Source: Halomicronema sp039027715 | GTDB lineage: Bacteria > Cyanobacteriota > Cyanobacteriia > Phormidesmidales > Phormidesmidaceae | Reading direction: 5' to 3' | NCBI GenBank assembly: GCA_039027715.1 | Contig: JBCCJU010000004.1 | Location: 1-64,000, forward strand | Length of the DNA: 64,000 nt | Part shown: in pieces, positions 28,021-37,011 of the stretch | How the letters are laid out: each line of letters starts with the position of its first letter | Numbering within the stretch: position 1 is the stretch's first letter | Notes under the pieces: model-generated | Told to the model about the DNA's origin: nothing | What the model saw: the letters and a program-made list of their open reading frames with translations, nothing else | The model's database searches: none | Translations under genes and position numbers: made by a program

Positions 28021-28962
28021 ATGTCGGATTCCTCATCCAAAGTTTCAATTTACGCAGCCCTGCTGGCGAATGTGGCGATCGCGATCGCTAAATTTGTGGG
28101 GGCGGGCATCAGCGGCAGCTCGGCCATGCTCTCAGAGGGCATTCACTCCGTGGTCGATTCCGTTAACGAAATTCTGCTGCTGTATGGTCTGAAACAAAGC
28201 GAAAAAGGCCCTGATGACCTGCATCCCCTAGGGCACGGACAGGAACTGTATTTTTGGTCGCTGGTTGTGGCCGTACTGATTTTTTCTCTAGGCGGTGGCT
28301 TTTCAATTTATGAAGGCGTACAGGGCTTTCAAGCCGCTGAACCCTCTGCCAGTCCCGTGGTCAGCTACAGCGTGTTGGGCACAGCCGCCATTTTTGAAGC
28401 CGCAGCGCTAACGGTATCCATCCGCGAATTTAAGCATCAAAATCCGAATCGGCAGGGCAATCTCTGGACTGCAATGAAGCGCAGCAAAGATCCCAGTAGT
28501 TTTATTGTGATTTTTGAAGACGCGGCGGCGCTGTTGGGTCTGGGAGTGGCGTTTGGGGGCGTCTATCTCAGCCAAGTCACTCAGAATACTACGTATGACG
28601 CTATTGCCTCCATCGTTATCGGTGTGATTTTGACGGTGGTGGCGATCGTTCTAGTTTCCGAAACCAAAGGGCTCTTAATTGGCGAGAGTGCTTTGCCGGA
28701 AACTCAAGAAAGTCTGAAAGCGATTATCAAAGCGGATCAAGCGGTTGTCGGCATGGGCTCGCTGATTACCCTACATCTAGCTCCCAAAGATGTGATGTTA
28801 GCGCTCAATATTGAATTTGCCGACGATCTCTCTGCTGATGACATCGAAGCTGCCGTCTGTCGCATTGAAACTAGCATTCGCGATTCCCATGAAGAAGTGA
28901 AGCGAATTTTTATTGAAGCGGCTTCCATGCGGCTCACAGCCCAGAGCGCGGCAAAAGAATAG
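28021..28962 (+). CDS. Cation diffusion facilitator (CDF) metal transporter
   Basis: 313 residues with about five to six membrane helices and a C-terminal cytoplasmic metal-sensing domain. The CDF signature is present: AMLSEGIHSVVDSVNEILLLYG (with HxxxD) followed by HPLGHGQELYFWSLVVA. Exports divalent ions such as Zn2+, Mn2+ or Fe2+ in exchange for protons. The start MSDSSSKVSIYAAL at 28021 is preferred; the frame opens at 27952 but the extra residues are not family-like. It converges on a ZIP-type transporter gene, so metal handling is clustered here. Confidence 0.9.
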   Translation: MSDSSSKVSIYAALLANVAIAIAKFVGAGISGSSAMLSEGIHSVVDSVNEILLLYGLKQSEKGPDDLHPLGHGQELYFWSLVVAVLIFSLGGGFSIYEGVQGFQAAEPSASPVVSYSVLGTAAIFEAAALTVSIREFKHQNPNRQGNLWTAMKRSKDPSSFIVIFEDAAALLGLGVAFGGVYLSQVTQNTTYDAIASIVIGVILTVVAIVLVSETKGLLIGESALPETQESLKAIIKADQAVVGMGSLITLHLAPKDVMLALNIEFADDLSADDIEAAVCRIETSIRDSHEEVKRIFIEAASMRLTAQSAAKE

Positions 28963-29041
28963 TGTTGGCACACCACCAGAACGTTTCATCAATCAACCCT
29001 GAATGCCTTGTTGGCTATCATAGGCGTAGAGAACTGTACCG

Positions 29042-30316
29042 TTAGCCGACCAGAGAAAGGGTGACGACCCAGAAGCCGACTAAAAAGCCAGCAATGGTTG
29101 AGTAGGTGACAGTCCCGCCGCCGAGTTCGTAGGCTTCGGGCATCATGGTGCTCGAAAGCATGGCCAGAATGGCGCCGCCGGCCAGCGCTTGGGCAGAGCC
29201 CAGTACCCAGCCACTGGCAACCGTGCTGAGGAAGTTGCCGAGCATGGCCGTTAAGCCACACAGCAGCACAGCGCCCGCCCATAAGGTGAGAATGCGGCGA
29301 GCGGCGGTGCCAGCCTGCTGCATGCCGACGGAACTAGACAGCGCCTCTGGAATATTGGAAATAAAGACCGCCATCAAAAAAGAGCCGCTGATACTGCCGT
29401 TGCCCACGTTAAAGCCAATCACTAGGGCTTCGGGAATATTGTCCATTAGCGTGCCCACCAGGATGGCTAGCGGCGCCGAACTTTTGGCGAGCTGCTGAAT
29501 CTGCTGCTCAGATAGCGGAAAATCGACCTCGACACTATCGAGGACCTGCTGTCGCCATTGTCCTTCGGAGCGCTCACGAGCTTTAGCGGTGGATTGAGTG
29601 GTCTCGCGTAGTCGCCGCGCCAAAATGCGGCTGAGGCCGCTGGCCAGATGGGGTGATCGCGTCAACATCCCGTCAAAGTCTGACTTATCTAGCTCATAGA
29701 GCTTCATCGGGGTACGGGCAACCACACTGGCAGACCGTTCTTCGCCAGTGAGCAGCGCCATTTCACCAAACATCTCACCGGCCCCAAGCTGCGCCATTAG
29801 CTGTGGTCCTTTATAAATATCGGCTTCACCCGCCAGGATAATGAACATGGCGTCTCCCGCTGAGCCTTCTTGACAGAGAGTAGTACCAGGTTCGACGGTT
29901 AGCGGCTTGAGGAGAGGAATCATCGCCTGCACCTCTGAAGGCGAGAGGTTATGAAGCATTTCGACGTGGGCGATTTCGTCCAGCACCTCTGAGGTTTCTT
30001 CTTGTCGGTGGTGATAGAAAAATCGCCGTGAGGAAGAAGGATGGCGAATGAAGCCACCGCGATCGTCAATATAGTTGATGATTAGGGTGAATAAAGCGCC
30101 GCCAATGGTGAATCCCACCAGCAGGGGCCAAAAACCGGCTTGCTCATAAACCGGCTGCGTGATGTCGAAGGCGATCGCGGCTAGCAGAGTACCACTGCCG
30201 AAAGCCATAATAGCTGCCGTAACAACTCGGCCTGGCTTCCAGCAAATACCCAAAATAGCGCCGATCAGTAAACTAGAAGCTCCTAAGAACCCCTGTAGTA
30301 ATGCGGATAAGGGCAT
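29042..30316 (-). CDS. ZIP-like metal transporter with an inserted cyclic-nucleotide-binding domain
   Basis: 424 residues. Three N-terminal helices (1-85) are followed by a cytoplasmic cNMP-binding domain (about 115-235) with QEGSAGDAMFIILAGEADIY and the phosphate-binding cassette FGEMALLTGEERSASV (Glu and Arg present). Five further helices follow, with the ZIP-like motifs LMDNIPEALVIGF and ISNIPEALSSS. In classical ZIPs these positions begin with His (HNxPEG, HExPEG); here they are Asp and Asn/Ser, so metal preference may differ. The layout suggests gating of metal flux by cAMP or another nucleotide, which is inferred. Confidence 0.85.
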   Translation of the reverse strand: MPLSALLQGFLGASSLLIGAILGICWKPGRVVTAAIMAFGSGTLLAAIAFDITQPVYEQAGFWPLLVGFTIGGALFTLIINYIDDRGGFIRHPSSSRRFFYHHRQEETSEVLDEIAHVEMLHNLSPSEVQAMIPLLKPLTVEPGTTLCQEGSAGDAMFIILAGEADIYKGPQLMAQLGAGEMFGEMALLTGEERSASVVARTPMKLYELDKSDFDGMLTRSPHLASGLSRILARRLRETTQSTAKARERSEGQWRQQVLDSVEVDFPLSEQQIQQLAKSSAPLAILVGTLMDNIPEALVIGFNVGNGSISGSFLMAVFISNIPEALSSSVGMQQAGTAARRILTLWAGAVLLCGLTAMLGNFLSTVASGWVLGSAQALAGGAILAMLSSTMMPEAYELGGGTVTYSTIAGFLVGFWVVTLSLVG

Positions 30317-30383
30317 AGATCGGTAAGGCTCACAAGCTTAAGATAAACCCGCAAGCCGAAATTTAAACACCTTTTTTACGAAT

Positions 30384-30851
30384 CTAAGGCGCCAGCGGCG
30401 AGTCACGGCTAGCAATGGGCAGTGCTGCACTGCGCCAACCGCGCATATCTCCTTCAAGGGTCAAAACTTGCTGAAAACCAGCCTGCTCTAACGTTCTTTC
30501 GGCAATGGCCGCTCGCACGCCAAGCTCGCAGTACACGACAACTTTTGCCTGATTGAAGGCAGCCAACTCAGCCAAACGGTCAGGAATTTCTCGATGGGGA
30601 AAATTGACGGCACCGGGAATATGACCAGCCGCATACTCTGCTGGCGATCGCACATCTAATACCAGCGGTGCTCCATCCGTCTCCAGCGCTGCCATTAGCG
30701 CCTGAGGAGCAATCGACTCGGGCGCGGACCAGCCCATTTGGCCAAGCCACAATAGCGTCACTGCGATCGCGCCAATCAGCGGTATCCACAGACGAGGTTT
30801 TTTCCCAAAGGCGCGAAGCGTTTGCGAACGTAATGGCATCACCATGGGCAC
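30384..30851 (-). CDS. Membrane-anchored rhodanese-like protein
   Basis: 155 residues. One N-terminal membrane helix (LWIPLIGAIAVTLLWLGQM) is followed by a single rhodanese domain with VLDVRSPAEYAAGHIPGAVN and an active-site loop CELGVRA carrying the cysteine that holds the persulphide. Likely faces the periplasm or thylakoid lumen. The sulphur acceptor is unknown. Starts at GTG 30851, ATG 30845 or ATG 30839 are all possible. Confidence 0.85.
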   Translation of the reverse strand: MPMVMPLRSQTLRAFGKKPRLWIPLIGAIAVTLLWLGQMGWSAPESIAPQALMAALETDGAPLVLDVRSPAEYAAGHIPGAVNFPHREIPDRLAELAAFNQAKVVVYCELGVRAAIAERTLEQAGFQQVLTLEGDMRGWRSAALPIASRDSPLAP

Positions 30852-30956
30852 CAGACAGCTTGTATACTGTGTCTCAGTTTAAGGCGAGTTTATAAAACTA
30901 ATGTGAATTCGCTGAGTGCCAAATTTTGTTCGCTTGGGTCATTGACCCGTTAAGGT

Positions 30957-31514
30957 ATGACTTCTTCTCCGCGTCGCCGCCGTCGCCGACCGTCGCTATG
31001 GCGGCGCTTTCGCCAGCGCCCCAGCAGCCCCGATCGCCTGCCGTGGGCATGGGTCGTAATTACGGCCCTGCTTTATCTATCCATGGGGCTGCTACTGGCC
31101 GCTTTTCCAGTGCCCTATTGGATTTGGAATTTGGCATTGGTGGGCATTGCGGCCCAAGCGCTGGCCTTAGCAGGACCACGAGCCCTAAGCCGCCGCCCTT
31201 GGCTAGCGGCAAATCTGTTGGCGCTGTTAGCAATCATCGGTACTGTCCTGCTAGCGATCGCCTTGGGTATTTCGTTGGGCTTTGTCGGCACCGCTCAGCT
31301 CGATGAAGTTGCCATGAGCGGCACCACCTTTGAGGTGATCAGGATTGGTCTACTGGCCATTTTGGTGCCAGCAATTGGTGCGGTCATCGGCGCAGAAACC
31401 GGCGATCGTCTCCTCTATCGATTGAACCGCTGGCAAACGACGCTGGTGCTGGCAGCAACCTGCTGCGCCGGGATTGGCCTCGGTGGCGCCTTTGGCCTAT
31501 TGATTGCCGGATAA
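30957..31514 (+). CDS. Hypothetical membrane protein with arginine-rich N-terminus
   Basis: 185 residues: a strongly basic N-terminus (RRRRRRP, then more Arg up to residue 28) followed by about five hydrophobic helices. A short loop with LDEVAMSGTTFE lies between the third and fourth. No family recognised. It ends within the last 18 bases of the oppositely oriented DUF3253 gene (tail-to-tail overlap 31497-31514). The short ribosome site TAAGG sits just before the ATG. Confidence 0.6.
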   Translation: MTSSPRRRRRRPSLWRRFRQRPSSPDRLPWAWVVITALLYLSMGLLLAAFPVPYWIWNLALVGIAAQALALAGPRALSRRPWLAANLLALLAIIGTVLLAIALGISLGFVGTAQLDEVAMSGTTFEVIRIGLLAILVPAIGAVIGAETGDRLLYRLNRWQTTLVLAATCCAGIGLGGAFGLLIAG

Positions 31515-31760
31515 GCGATAGCGAATCGGCCCTTTGCTGGCTGCAGGATCAATCACTGCGCCCTTCTGAGTCACCACAATTTCACCGGCTTTGGCTAAGG
31601 TTGTGCCAACGGCCCTCACCTGCGGCATCAGCGATCGCCAATTATCGGATTTTAGCGCTCGCGCTACCTCAGACGGACAAATACTTTTGGCGGGTCCGCG
31701 TTTCTCCACTAGCCGCAGCAGACAGGCTTGAATTTCCTGATTAGAAACCGTCATTGCCAT
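31497..31760 (-). CDS. DUF3253 domain-containing protein
   Basis: 87 residues matching the DUF3253 pattern: a helical segment IQACLLRLVEKRGPAKSICPSEVARAL, then WRSLMPQVRAVGTTLAKAGEIVVTQKG and a C-terminal GPIRYRL. The fold resembles a small winged helix-turn-helix, so nucleic-acid binding is possible but unproven. Its 3' end overlaps the end of the membrane-protein gene on the other strand. Confidence 0.85.
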   Translation of the reverse strand: MAMTVSNQEIQACLLRLVEKRGPAKSICPSEVARALKSDNWRSLMPQVRAVGTTLAKAGEIVVTQKGAVIDPAASKGPIRYRLSGNQ

Positions 31761-31837
31761 ATCTCATTTCTGGTGAGAGCCAAAGACCTTTTTTAAGCAT
31801 TTGCTGTGACTATTCGGGATTTTTACGCTGACGACTG

Positions 31838-32719
31838 TCACGGCTCAAGATTTTGAACGCCCAAGAAATCAGCCATGTAGCGATTCACTAGCTCAGGATA
31901 TTCCTGTGGCACCCAATGGCCGCAGTTGGGAATATATCGCAGGTGAAAGTCGCGCACGTAGTCTTCGGTCCCTTTGACAAGACTGTTTTCAAAGGCAGGA
32001 TCATTTTCTCCCCATATCAGCAGTGTGGGCACTTCCAGCACGGGCCATTCAGTCTGAGCGAATGCCGCTGACCATAAATTGCGATAGTAATTGAGTCCCG
32101 CCTGCAGCGCTCCGGGACGCGCGATCGCGTTTCTGAACGCTTGCACATCGGCTGGCGTGATGGCGCTGCGATTGACCGCCATAGCATCAAAGGCGCGATC
32201 GATAAACTGATAGTTGTTGGCCGACAGCACCCACTCTGGTAGCCACGGCAGTTGAAAAAATCCCATGTACGCACTGCGTAGCCACTGCATAGGCAGCCTA
32301 AAGCCCTCTAAAAACCGCTGTGGGTGCGGACAGTTGAGCACAATGAGCTTAGCAACCTGAGCTGGGTGCGCATAAGCCATGCTCCACGCAATGCCACCGC
32401 CCCAGTCGTGACCCACCAGATAGCACTGCTCGTGCCCTAAAGTGGTGATCAATTCAGAAACATCTTTGACCACTGTGGGAATGGCGTAGTCACTGACGGC
32501 AGTCGGCTTGTCGCTGTCGTTATAGCCCCGCAGGTCAATGGCGACGACGGTGAAGTGTTCGGCAAATACCGGAATTTGATGTCGCCAGGTGTACCAAAAT
32601 TCTGGAAAGCCATGCAAAAACAGCAGCAGTGGCCCTTGACCTTGAGTCACATAATGCAGCCGCACGCCGTTACTGTGAACAAATTGATGCTGTAGTGTAG
32701 CTGATCCGAAAGCCGCCAT
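31838..32719 (-). CDS. Alpha/beta hydrolase (epoxide hydrolase-like)
   Basis: About 293 residues. The oxyanion-hole motif LFLHGFPEFWYTWRHQIP, the nucleophile elbow VGHDWGGGIAWS (Asp nucleophile) and the C-terminal catalytic His in IPNCGHWVPQEYP are those of the epoxide hydrolase/haloalkane dehalogenase group. The substrate is unknown. A GTG at 32743 also opens the frame, but ATG 32719 places the beta-strand start normally; a HIP1 octamer lies just upstream. Confidence 0.88.
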   Translation of the reverse strand: MAAFGSATLQHQFVHSNGVRLHYVTQGQGPLLLFLHGFPEFWYTWRHQIPVFAEHFTVVAIDLRGYNDSDKPTAVSDYAIPTVVKDVSELITTLGHEQCYLVGHDWGGGIAWSMAYAHPAQVAKLIVLNCPHPQRFLEGFRLPMQWLRSAYMGFFQLPWLPEWVLSANNYQFIDRAFDAMAVNRSAITPADVQAFRNAIARPGALQAGLNYYRNLWSAAFAQTEWPVLEVPTLLIWGENDPAFENSLVKGTEDYVRDFHLRYIPNCGHWVPQEYPELVNRYMADFLGVQNLEP

Positions 32720-32954
32720 GGGCGATCGCCAAACTCTATTCACACTATAGCGATCTATTTATGCTGCTATCTGAGCAGCGGTTTTTCCAGCGTCATCAGC
32801 GGGGATGGGTTAGGGCTGTGACTTTGCTCAGCACTCCATAGTCGAGAACTTCTGTCTACTTTGATCCCCATATGCTCTCTCTTGGGCGACTCGCCACGCT
32901 GTCCTGCCGCGTTTTTCCCTAATATTGAGAGAAGGCTATTAATAATCTCTCCGC

Positions 32955-34016
32955 ATGAACGATTTTGCTGCTTCCCTGTCGTCGACCAACCTCGCAGTCC
33001 ATCGCATCTTAGATGCTAATCTCGATCGCGCCCGTGAAGGTCTGCGGATTTTGGAAGACTGGTGTCGTTTTGGCTTGAATCACCATGACTGGACGGAAAA
33101 GTTCAAGCATTTACGCCAAAGCCTTGGTCAATGGCATACGGCAGAACTGCGAGCCGCACGAGACACCCCCAACGACACAGGCGTCACCTTAACCCATCCC
33201 CAAGAGACCGTTCGCCGAGATGTCACTCAAGTATTGCAGGCCAACTTTTGCCGTGTCCAAGAAGCGCTGCGATCGCTCGAGGAATATGGCAAAATTCATC
33301 GTCCAGAGATGGCTGCCGCCTGCAAACAGTGGCGCTACCAAGTTTATGGGCTGGAAAGCGAGATTATGGGCCACCAGCGGTTTCAGCAGCTATACAAGGC
33401 GCGACTTTATTTGGTGACGTCGCCGTCGCCTGACCTGTTGCCCATTGTGGAAGCGGCCTTGAAGGGAGGCTTGCCGTTGGTGCAATACCGCGAGAAACAG
33501 GGCGACGACTGCGATCGCATTTTGATTGCTCAGGCGCTTAAAGCGCTGTGCCAAAAATATGGCGCGCTGTTTTTGATTAATGATCGCGTTGATTTAGCCC
33601 TAGCTGTAGATGCTGATGGCGTGCATTTGGGTCAGCAGGATTTGCCTATTGCGACCGCGCGACAGCTGTTGGGCCGCCACCGGATTATTGGTCGCTCAAC
33701 CACGAATCCGGAGGAAATGGCTAAAGCTCTGGCAGAAGGCGCCGACTATATCGGCGTTGGTCCGGTTTATGCGACACCGACCAAGCCCGATAAAGCCGCT
33801 GCTGGGCTCGACTACGTACGCTATGCGGCGGCTAATTCTCCTGTGCCCTTCTTTGCCATTGGGGGTATCGATGAGCAAAACCTAGCGGCAGTCATGGCGG
33901 CGGGCGGCGATCGCGTGGCCGTAGTCCGAGCACTCATGCAGGCAGATGATCCCACCGTCAAGAGTCGGCAGCTCAGGGCTCAGCTAGAAGCAATCAACAC
34001 CCCAATTACTGCCTGA
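32955..34016 (+). CDS. thiE: Thiamine phosphate synthase with N-terminal extension
   Basis: Couples HMP-PP and the thiazole phosphate to thiamine monophosphate. The 353 residues include the N-terminal helical extension (about 1-150; RILDANLDRAREGLRILEDW) typical of cyanobacterial ThiE, followed by the TIM-barrel with LPLVQYREKQGDD, INDRVDLALAVDADGVHLGQ, ADYIGVGPVYATPTKP and FAIGGID. It is followed 38 bases later by thiS, forming a thiamine pair. No TPP riboswitch was recognised in the 200 bases upstream. Confidence 0.93.
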   Translation: MNDFAASLSSTNLAVHRILDANLDRAREGLRILEDWCRFGLNHHDWTEKFKHLRQSLGQWHTAELRAARDTPNDTGVTLTHPQETVRRDVTQVLQANFCRVQEALRSLEEYGKIHRPEMAAACKQWRYQVYGLESEIMGHQRFQQLYKARLYLVTSPSPDLLPIVEAALKGGLPLVQYREKQGDDCDRILIAQALKALCQKYGALFLINDRVDLALAVDADGVHLGQQDLPIATARQLLGRHRIIGRSTTNPEEMAKALAEGADYIGVGPVYATPTKPDKAAAGLDYVRYAAANSPVPFFAIGGIDEQNLAAVMAAGGDRVAVVRALMQADDPTVKSRQLRAQLEAINTPITA

Positions 34017-34054
34017 ATTAATTCGACTAGAATTTTTCCCATTTTGGCGTGAGT

Positions 34055-34267
34055 ATGACTATCCCCATCCAACTACAAGTGAACGGCGAAGCTGCTCAAT
34101 GTGCGCCGCAAACGCTGCTGCCTGATTATTTACAGCAGCGAGGCTTAAATCCACGGCTAGTAGCAGTGGAATATAATGGCGAAATTTTGCATCGCCAATT
34201 CTGGGAAAAAACCTATTTGCAAGCGGGCGATCGCCTGGAAATTGTCACCATTGTTGGTGGTGGCTAA
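34055..34267 (+). CDS. thiS: Sulfur carrier protein ThiS
   Basis: 70 residues with the ubiquitin-like fold pattern (IQLQVNGEAAQC, LVAVEYNGEIL, GDRLEIVTIVGGG) and the essential C-terminal di-glycine, which is adenylated and converted to a thiocarboxylate to supply sulphur for the thiazole ring. GTG at 34049 opens the frame two codons earlier, but ATG 34055 is preferred. It lies directly after thiE in the same direction. Confidence 0.93.
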   Translation: MTIPIQLQVNGEAAQCAPQTLLPDYLQQRGLNPRLVAVEYNGEILHRQFWEKTYLQAGDRLEIVTIVGGG

Positions 34268-34347
34268 ATTTAGTCAGAAGGCCATCTCTGAGTTGTGAGA
34301 TGAATCGACCCGTTACTAGACATCAGGATGAGGCTGGGACGTAACCG

Positions 34348-34683
34348 CTAGCTTTTGGTAAAGCCCAATCCATTTTGCTCTGCATAACGATTCATAAAAC
34401 GCATAAAGCGATCCCATTCAACCTGATTCTTCATGACGAAGAGTGCTTCGATGCCCGCCGGCTTGCCGTCAACAAACTTGCCCTTAACCTCGCGGGTAGA
34501 AAGCTCGCCTTCTTCGTCCACCATATACATGCCCGTGATTTCGACCCCTTCGTCTTCCGACAAGGCTTTGGGTTTGTCGAAGTAAAAGGTGGCGGTACCG
34601 TCGAGACCATCCGGCGATCGCGTCAACCGAACGTCAGGAATAATTTCTTCGACAACACCGCGAGCAAATTCGATATGAGCCAT
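34348..34683 (-). CDS. psb28: Photosystem II assembly protein Psb28
   Basis: 111 residues matching Psb28: FARGVVEEIIPDVRLTRSPDGLDGTATFYF, ITGMYMVDEEGELSTREVKGKFV and the C-terminal WDRFMRFMNRYAEQNGLGF. Psb28 binds PSII intermediates on the cytoplasmic side during assembly and repair and is lost from mature PSII. Full length. It is a solitary gene convergent with thiS. Confidence 0.95.
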   Translation of the reverse strand: MAHIEFARGVVEEIIPDVRLTRSPDGLDGTATFYFDKPKALSEDEGVEITGMYMVDEEGELSTREVKGKFVDGKPAGIEALFVMKNQVEWDRFMRFMNRYAEQNGLGFTKS

Positions 34684-34949
34684 AAGTCGGGTCGAACCTT
34701 ATGCAAACGTTAAACTTTTACTATCTCATTCAGCGGTGAGATTTTGATCCGCCAATGGAACGAAAATTTCAAGAAATGGCTACAGGCTTAGTTACGCTTG
34801 ATCCCCTGGATAACCTATCGGTCTTTTGTCAGTTTAAAGCATTGCTTCGCCGCAGTCGTCATAGAACCGACGCTTTAGCCGCGGGGCATGTCATCAATTA
34901 AAACTGGAAGCGCTAAAAATGGGCGATCGCCTCAACCAGTGGCGCCCAT

Positions 34950-35960
34950 CTATCGGACAAACGAAGGCATCACTTCAGCGGCGGTATAAAGTCCCGTTTG
35001 GCCGCGCTGATGCAGTGCCACACCAGCTTTGAGATAGCCAAAAGCCGGGCCGCAAACGTTAGCTGCCATGCTGGTCTCATCACCTAGGGTAAACGTATGG
35101 GTAGACAGTTTGCCCTCAAACGTACGTCCCGTTACTTTTACGTTAGTGCTCAGCGGTTTCTTAGGATTGCGAGTGTCCACAATGCCACCCACCGTGACCT
35201 GATCGCGATCGCAAATACCCGCTAGTTCCAGCATCAAATCATCGGCGTGCTCCATATTTTCAAGCTGCAGAATACCGCCAGTGCGATCAAGCAGCGCTGC
35301 AACCTCAGCGTCGGTCATCGCCCGAGCCGCATCGACATCATACTCAGGCATATGGGCAATATCTTCGCGGATGGTGGCGCGATAAGCCTCCCAGTTGGCA
35401 ATGCCGACGCCAAATGTGATCTTGACGCTGTGGATTTTGGTGTAGCTCTGCGCTGCGATGGCAGCGGCGGCGGTCAATAGTCCCGGCGTGGCACCACAGC
35501 CAGTCATATAAGTGATCCCCGCTGCCTGTAGGGCGACTCGCAGTTCCCAAATTTGCGCCATGGCGCTGGTGCGCTTAAGCGCATCTACCAGCACGCCTTT
35601 CCACCCAGACTCAATAAACTGCTGGACGACCGATGCCATGAAGGTGTTAGGCAAATTGGGCAGCGCTAAAAAATAGCCCTGTACGCCAGGGGCGGCTGTA
35701 ATCAGGTCGTGGATGCTTTGCTGGCTCAGGACACCACCTGGCTCGACATAACCTACCGACCCGCGATCGCGATAGGTCTCAATACAGTGCTGCGGGACCA
35801 ATCCGCGATCGTCATAGACATAGCCTTGTTTATCCGCCGCCGCCACTAAAATCATTTCGGTTTTGGGCATCAGCACCCGCGTTGCGGCTTGTCCCAAGCC
35901 TCCAAACCCAAGAACTCCAACAGCAATAGCAGACATAGACGACGGCTTTTGAACATTCAT
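34950..35960 (-). CDS. bioU: BioU-type biotin synthesis enzyme (saccharopine dehydrogenase-like)
   Basis: 336 residues. An N-terminal NAD(P)-binding motif GVLGFGGLGQAATR is followed by ALPNLPNTFM, VDALKRTSAMAQIW and the TGCGATPGLLTAA segment. This pattern corresponds to the cyanobacterial protein shown to make diaminopelargonate by sacrificing its own lysine side chain (BioU, a single-turnover enzyme replacing BioA). The Lys in DALKRTSA (about residue 129) occupies the region of that reactive lysine. Start ATG 35960 has an AGGGA ribosome site eight bases upstream; the frame opens at 35993. Assignment is from recalled family sequence, not a search. Confidence 0.75.
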   Translation of the reverse strand: MNVQKPSSMSAIAVGVLGFGGLGQAATRVLMPKTEMILVAAADKQGYVYDDRGLVPQHCIETYRDRGSVGYVEPGGVLSQQSIHDLITAAPGVQGYFLALPNLPNTFMASVVQQFIESGWKGVLVDALKRTSAMAQIWELRVALQAAGITYMTGCGATPGLLTAAAAIAAQSYTKIHSVKITFGVGIANWEAYRATIREDIAHMPEYDVDAARAMTDAEVAALLDRTGGILQLENMEHADDLMLELAGICDRDQVTVGGIVDTRNPKKPLSTNVKVTGRTFEGKLSTHTFTLGDETSMAANVCGPAFGYLKAGVALHQRGQTGLYTAAEVMPSFVR

Positions 35961-36351
35961 GGTGACATCCCTAACGACTTCACAGTCCAACATTATGAGG
36001 CGATTCAGCAGACTTCACTCAAGCAATTCATCACTTCAGCCAATCTGCAAAGCAACTTGACCGACTGCATCTCATTTTGTGAAGAACTGCAAAGTTTTTT
36101 GGACGAAAACCTTGCAAATTCGTGAGTCGCATTCTACGAATTACCATTTGTTGGTTGACGCTTTCTGGCATATTGCGTAACACTTACGCTAGTTTGGAGT
36201 AAGTACTCTCGCCGTCAATAATTTGCATAAACTTTTGCTATGAGATGGTTCACTGTTGCTTCGGGATGCTTAGTAAAATAAAGTTGCATAATGGCTTTTG
36301 GCTAGCATTAGGCTTTCAGGTTTATACAGTTTTTCATTCCTCAAGTGCTAT
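35961..36351. other. Intergenic region with coding-like remnant
   Basis: About 390 bases. Plus strand 35978-36125 reads as plausible protein (HYEAIQQTSLKQF ... FCEELQSFLDENLANS) but has no start codon nearby except inside antisense bioU, so it is probably a gene remnant. TTGACG near 36157 could be a -35 element for the downstream DUF2997 operon, with no convincing -10. No RNA gene seen. Confidence 0.35.
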
Positions 36352-36570
36352 ATGGAAACCTTGGAATTCATCATCTACCCCGACGGTCGCGTCAAGGAGA
36401 TGGTGACTGGTGTTGTCGGCAAGTCTTGCGAGGAAATTACTCACAGGATTGAGCAACAGCTTGGAAATGTGGTTAGTCGTGAAAACACGTCTGACTATTA
36501 TGGTCAGGTAATTCAACAAGCTTCGTCGGAAGATGTGCAGGCTCAAGAAGCCTATAGTGATTGGGGATAG
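36352..36570 (+). CDS. DUF2997 domain-containing protein
   Basis: 72 residues with the short conserved DUF2997 pattern: METLEFIIYPDGRVKEMVTG, a KSCEEITHRIEQQLG helix and a polar tail. It starts the conserved three-gene cluster DUF2997-Ycf35-ferredoxin found in cyanobacteria. The function of the cluster is not established; co-occurrence with an FeS protein suggests a redox or cofactor role. The frame opens at 36298, but the family begins at METLEF. Confidence 0.88.
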   Translation: METLEFIIYPDGRVKEMVTGVVGKSCEEITHRIEQQLGNVVSRENTSDYYGQVIQQASSEDVQAQEAYSDWG

Positions 36571-36600
36571 TTCAATAAAATTCGTTTAATTGCGGTTAAC

Positions 36601-36990
36601 ATGTCACACTTTAGCCAAATTCGGACCAAGATTCGTAATCTTTCTTCTCTCCAGGCAGCCTTAACTGATCTTGGAATTGATTGGAAGTCCGGTCCTGCGC
36701 CGATTCGTGGATATCAAGGCAAGACTGAAGCTGCTGAAATCGTGATAGAGCAGTCTAATGGCTTTGACATTGGTTTTCGGTTGAATCCTGAAACTCAGAG
36801 TTATGAGTTGGTTGGTGATTTGCAGTACTGGCAGCAATCGCTTTCGGTTGATGGTTTCATCAATCAGGTCAGCCAGCGCTATGCTTTTCGCACGGTGATG
36901 GAAGCCACTTCCGAGCAGGGATTTCAGGTGTCTGAGCAGGCGACTACTGAAGATGGCGCAATCCGTCTGGTTGTTCAGCGCTGGTCTTAG
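36601..36990 (+). CDS. ycf35: Ycf35 (DUF1257) family protein
   Basis: 129 residues. SHFSQIRTKIRNLSSLQAAL, the IGFRLNPETQSYELVGDLQ core and a YAFRTVMEATSEQGF helix match Ycf35, a protein encoded in cyanobacteria and some algal plastids. Role unknown. It sits 30 bases after the DUF2997 gene and 21 bases before the ferredoxin gene, evidently one operon. Confidence 0.92.
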   Translation: MSHFSQIRTKIRNLSSLQAALTDLGIDWKSGPAPIRGYQGKTEAAEIVIEQSNGFDIGFRLNPETQSYELVGDLQYWQQSLSVDGFINQVSQRYAFRTVMEATSEQGFQVSEQATTEDGAIRLVVQRWS

Positions 36991-37011
36991 GTTGTATCAA
37001 CAAGGAATCCC

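Noticed and set aside
32763..32786. Hairpin GCTGCT/AGCAGC followed by GGTTTTT upstream of thiE
   Set aside because: Terminator-like, but no plus-strand gene precedes it and the stem has only six pairs; attenuation of thiE is not supported and no TPP riboswitch motif is present.
34290..34312. Stem CATCTC/GAGATG after thiS as terminator
   Set aside because: Six pairs and no T tract follow; too weak to call.
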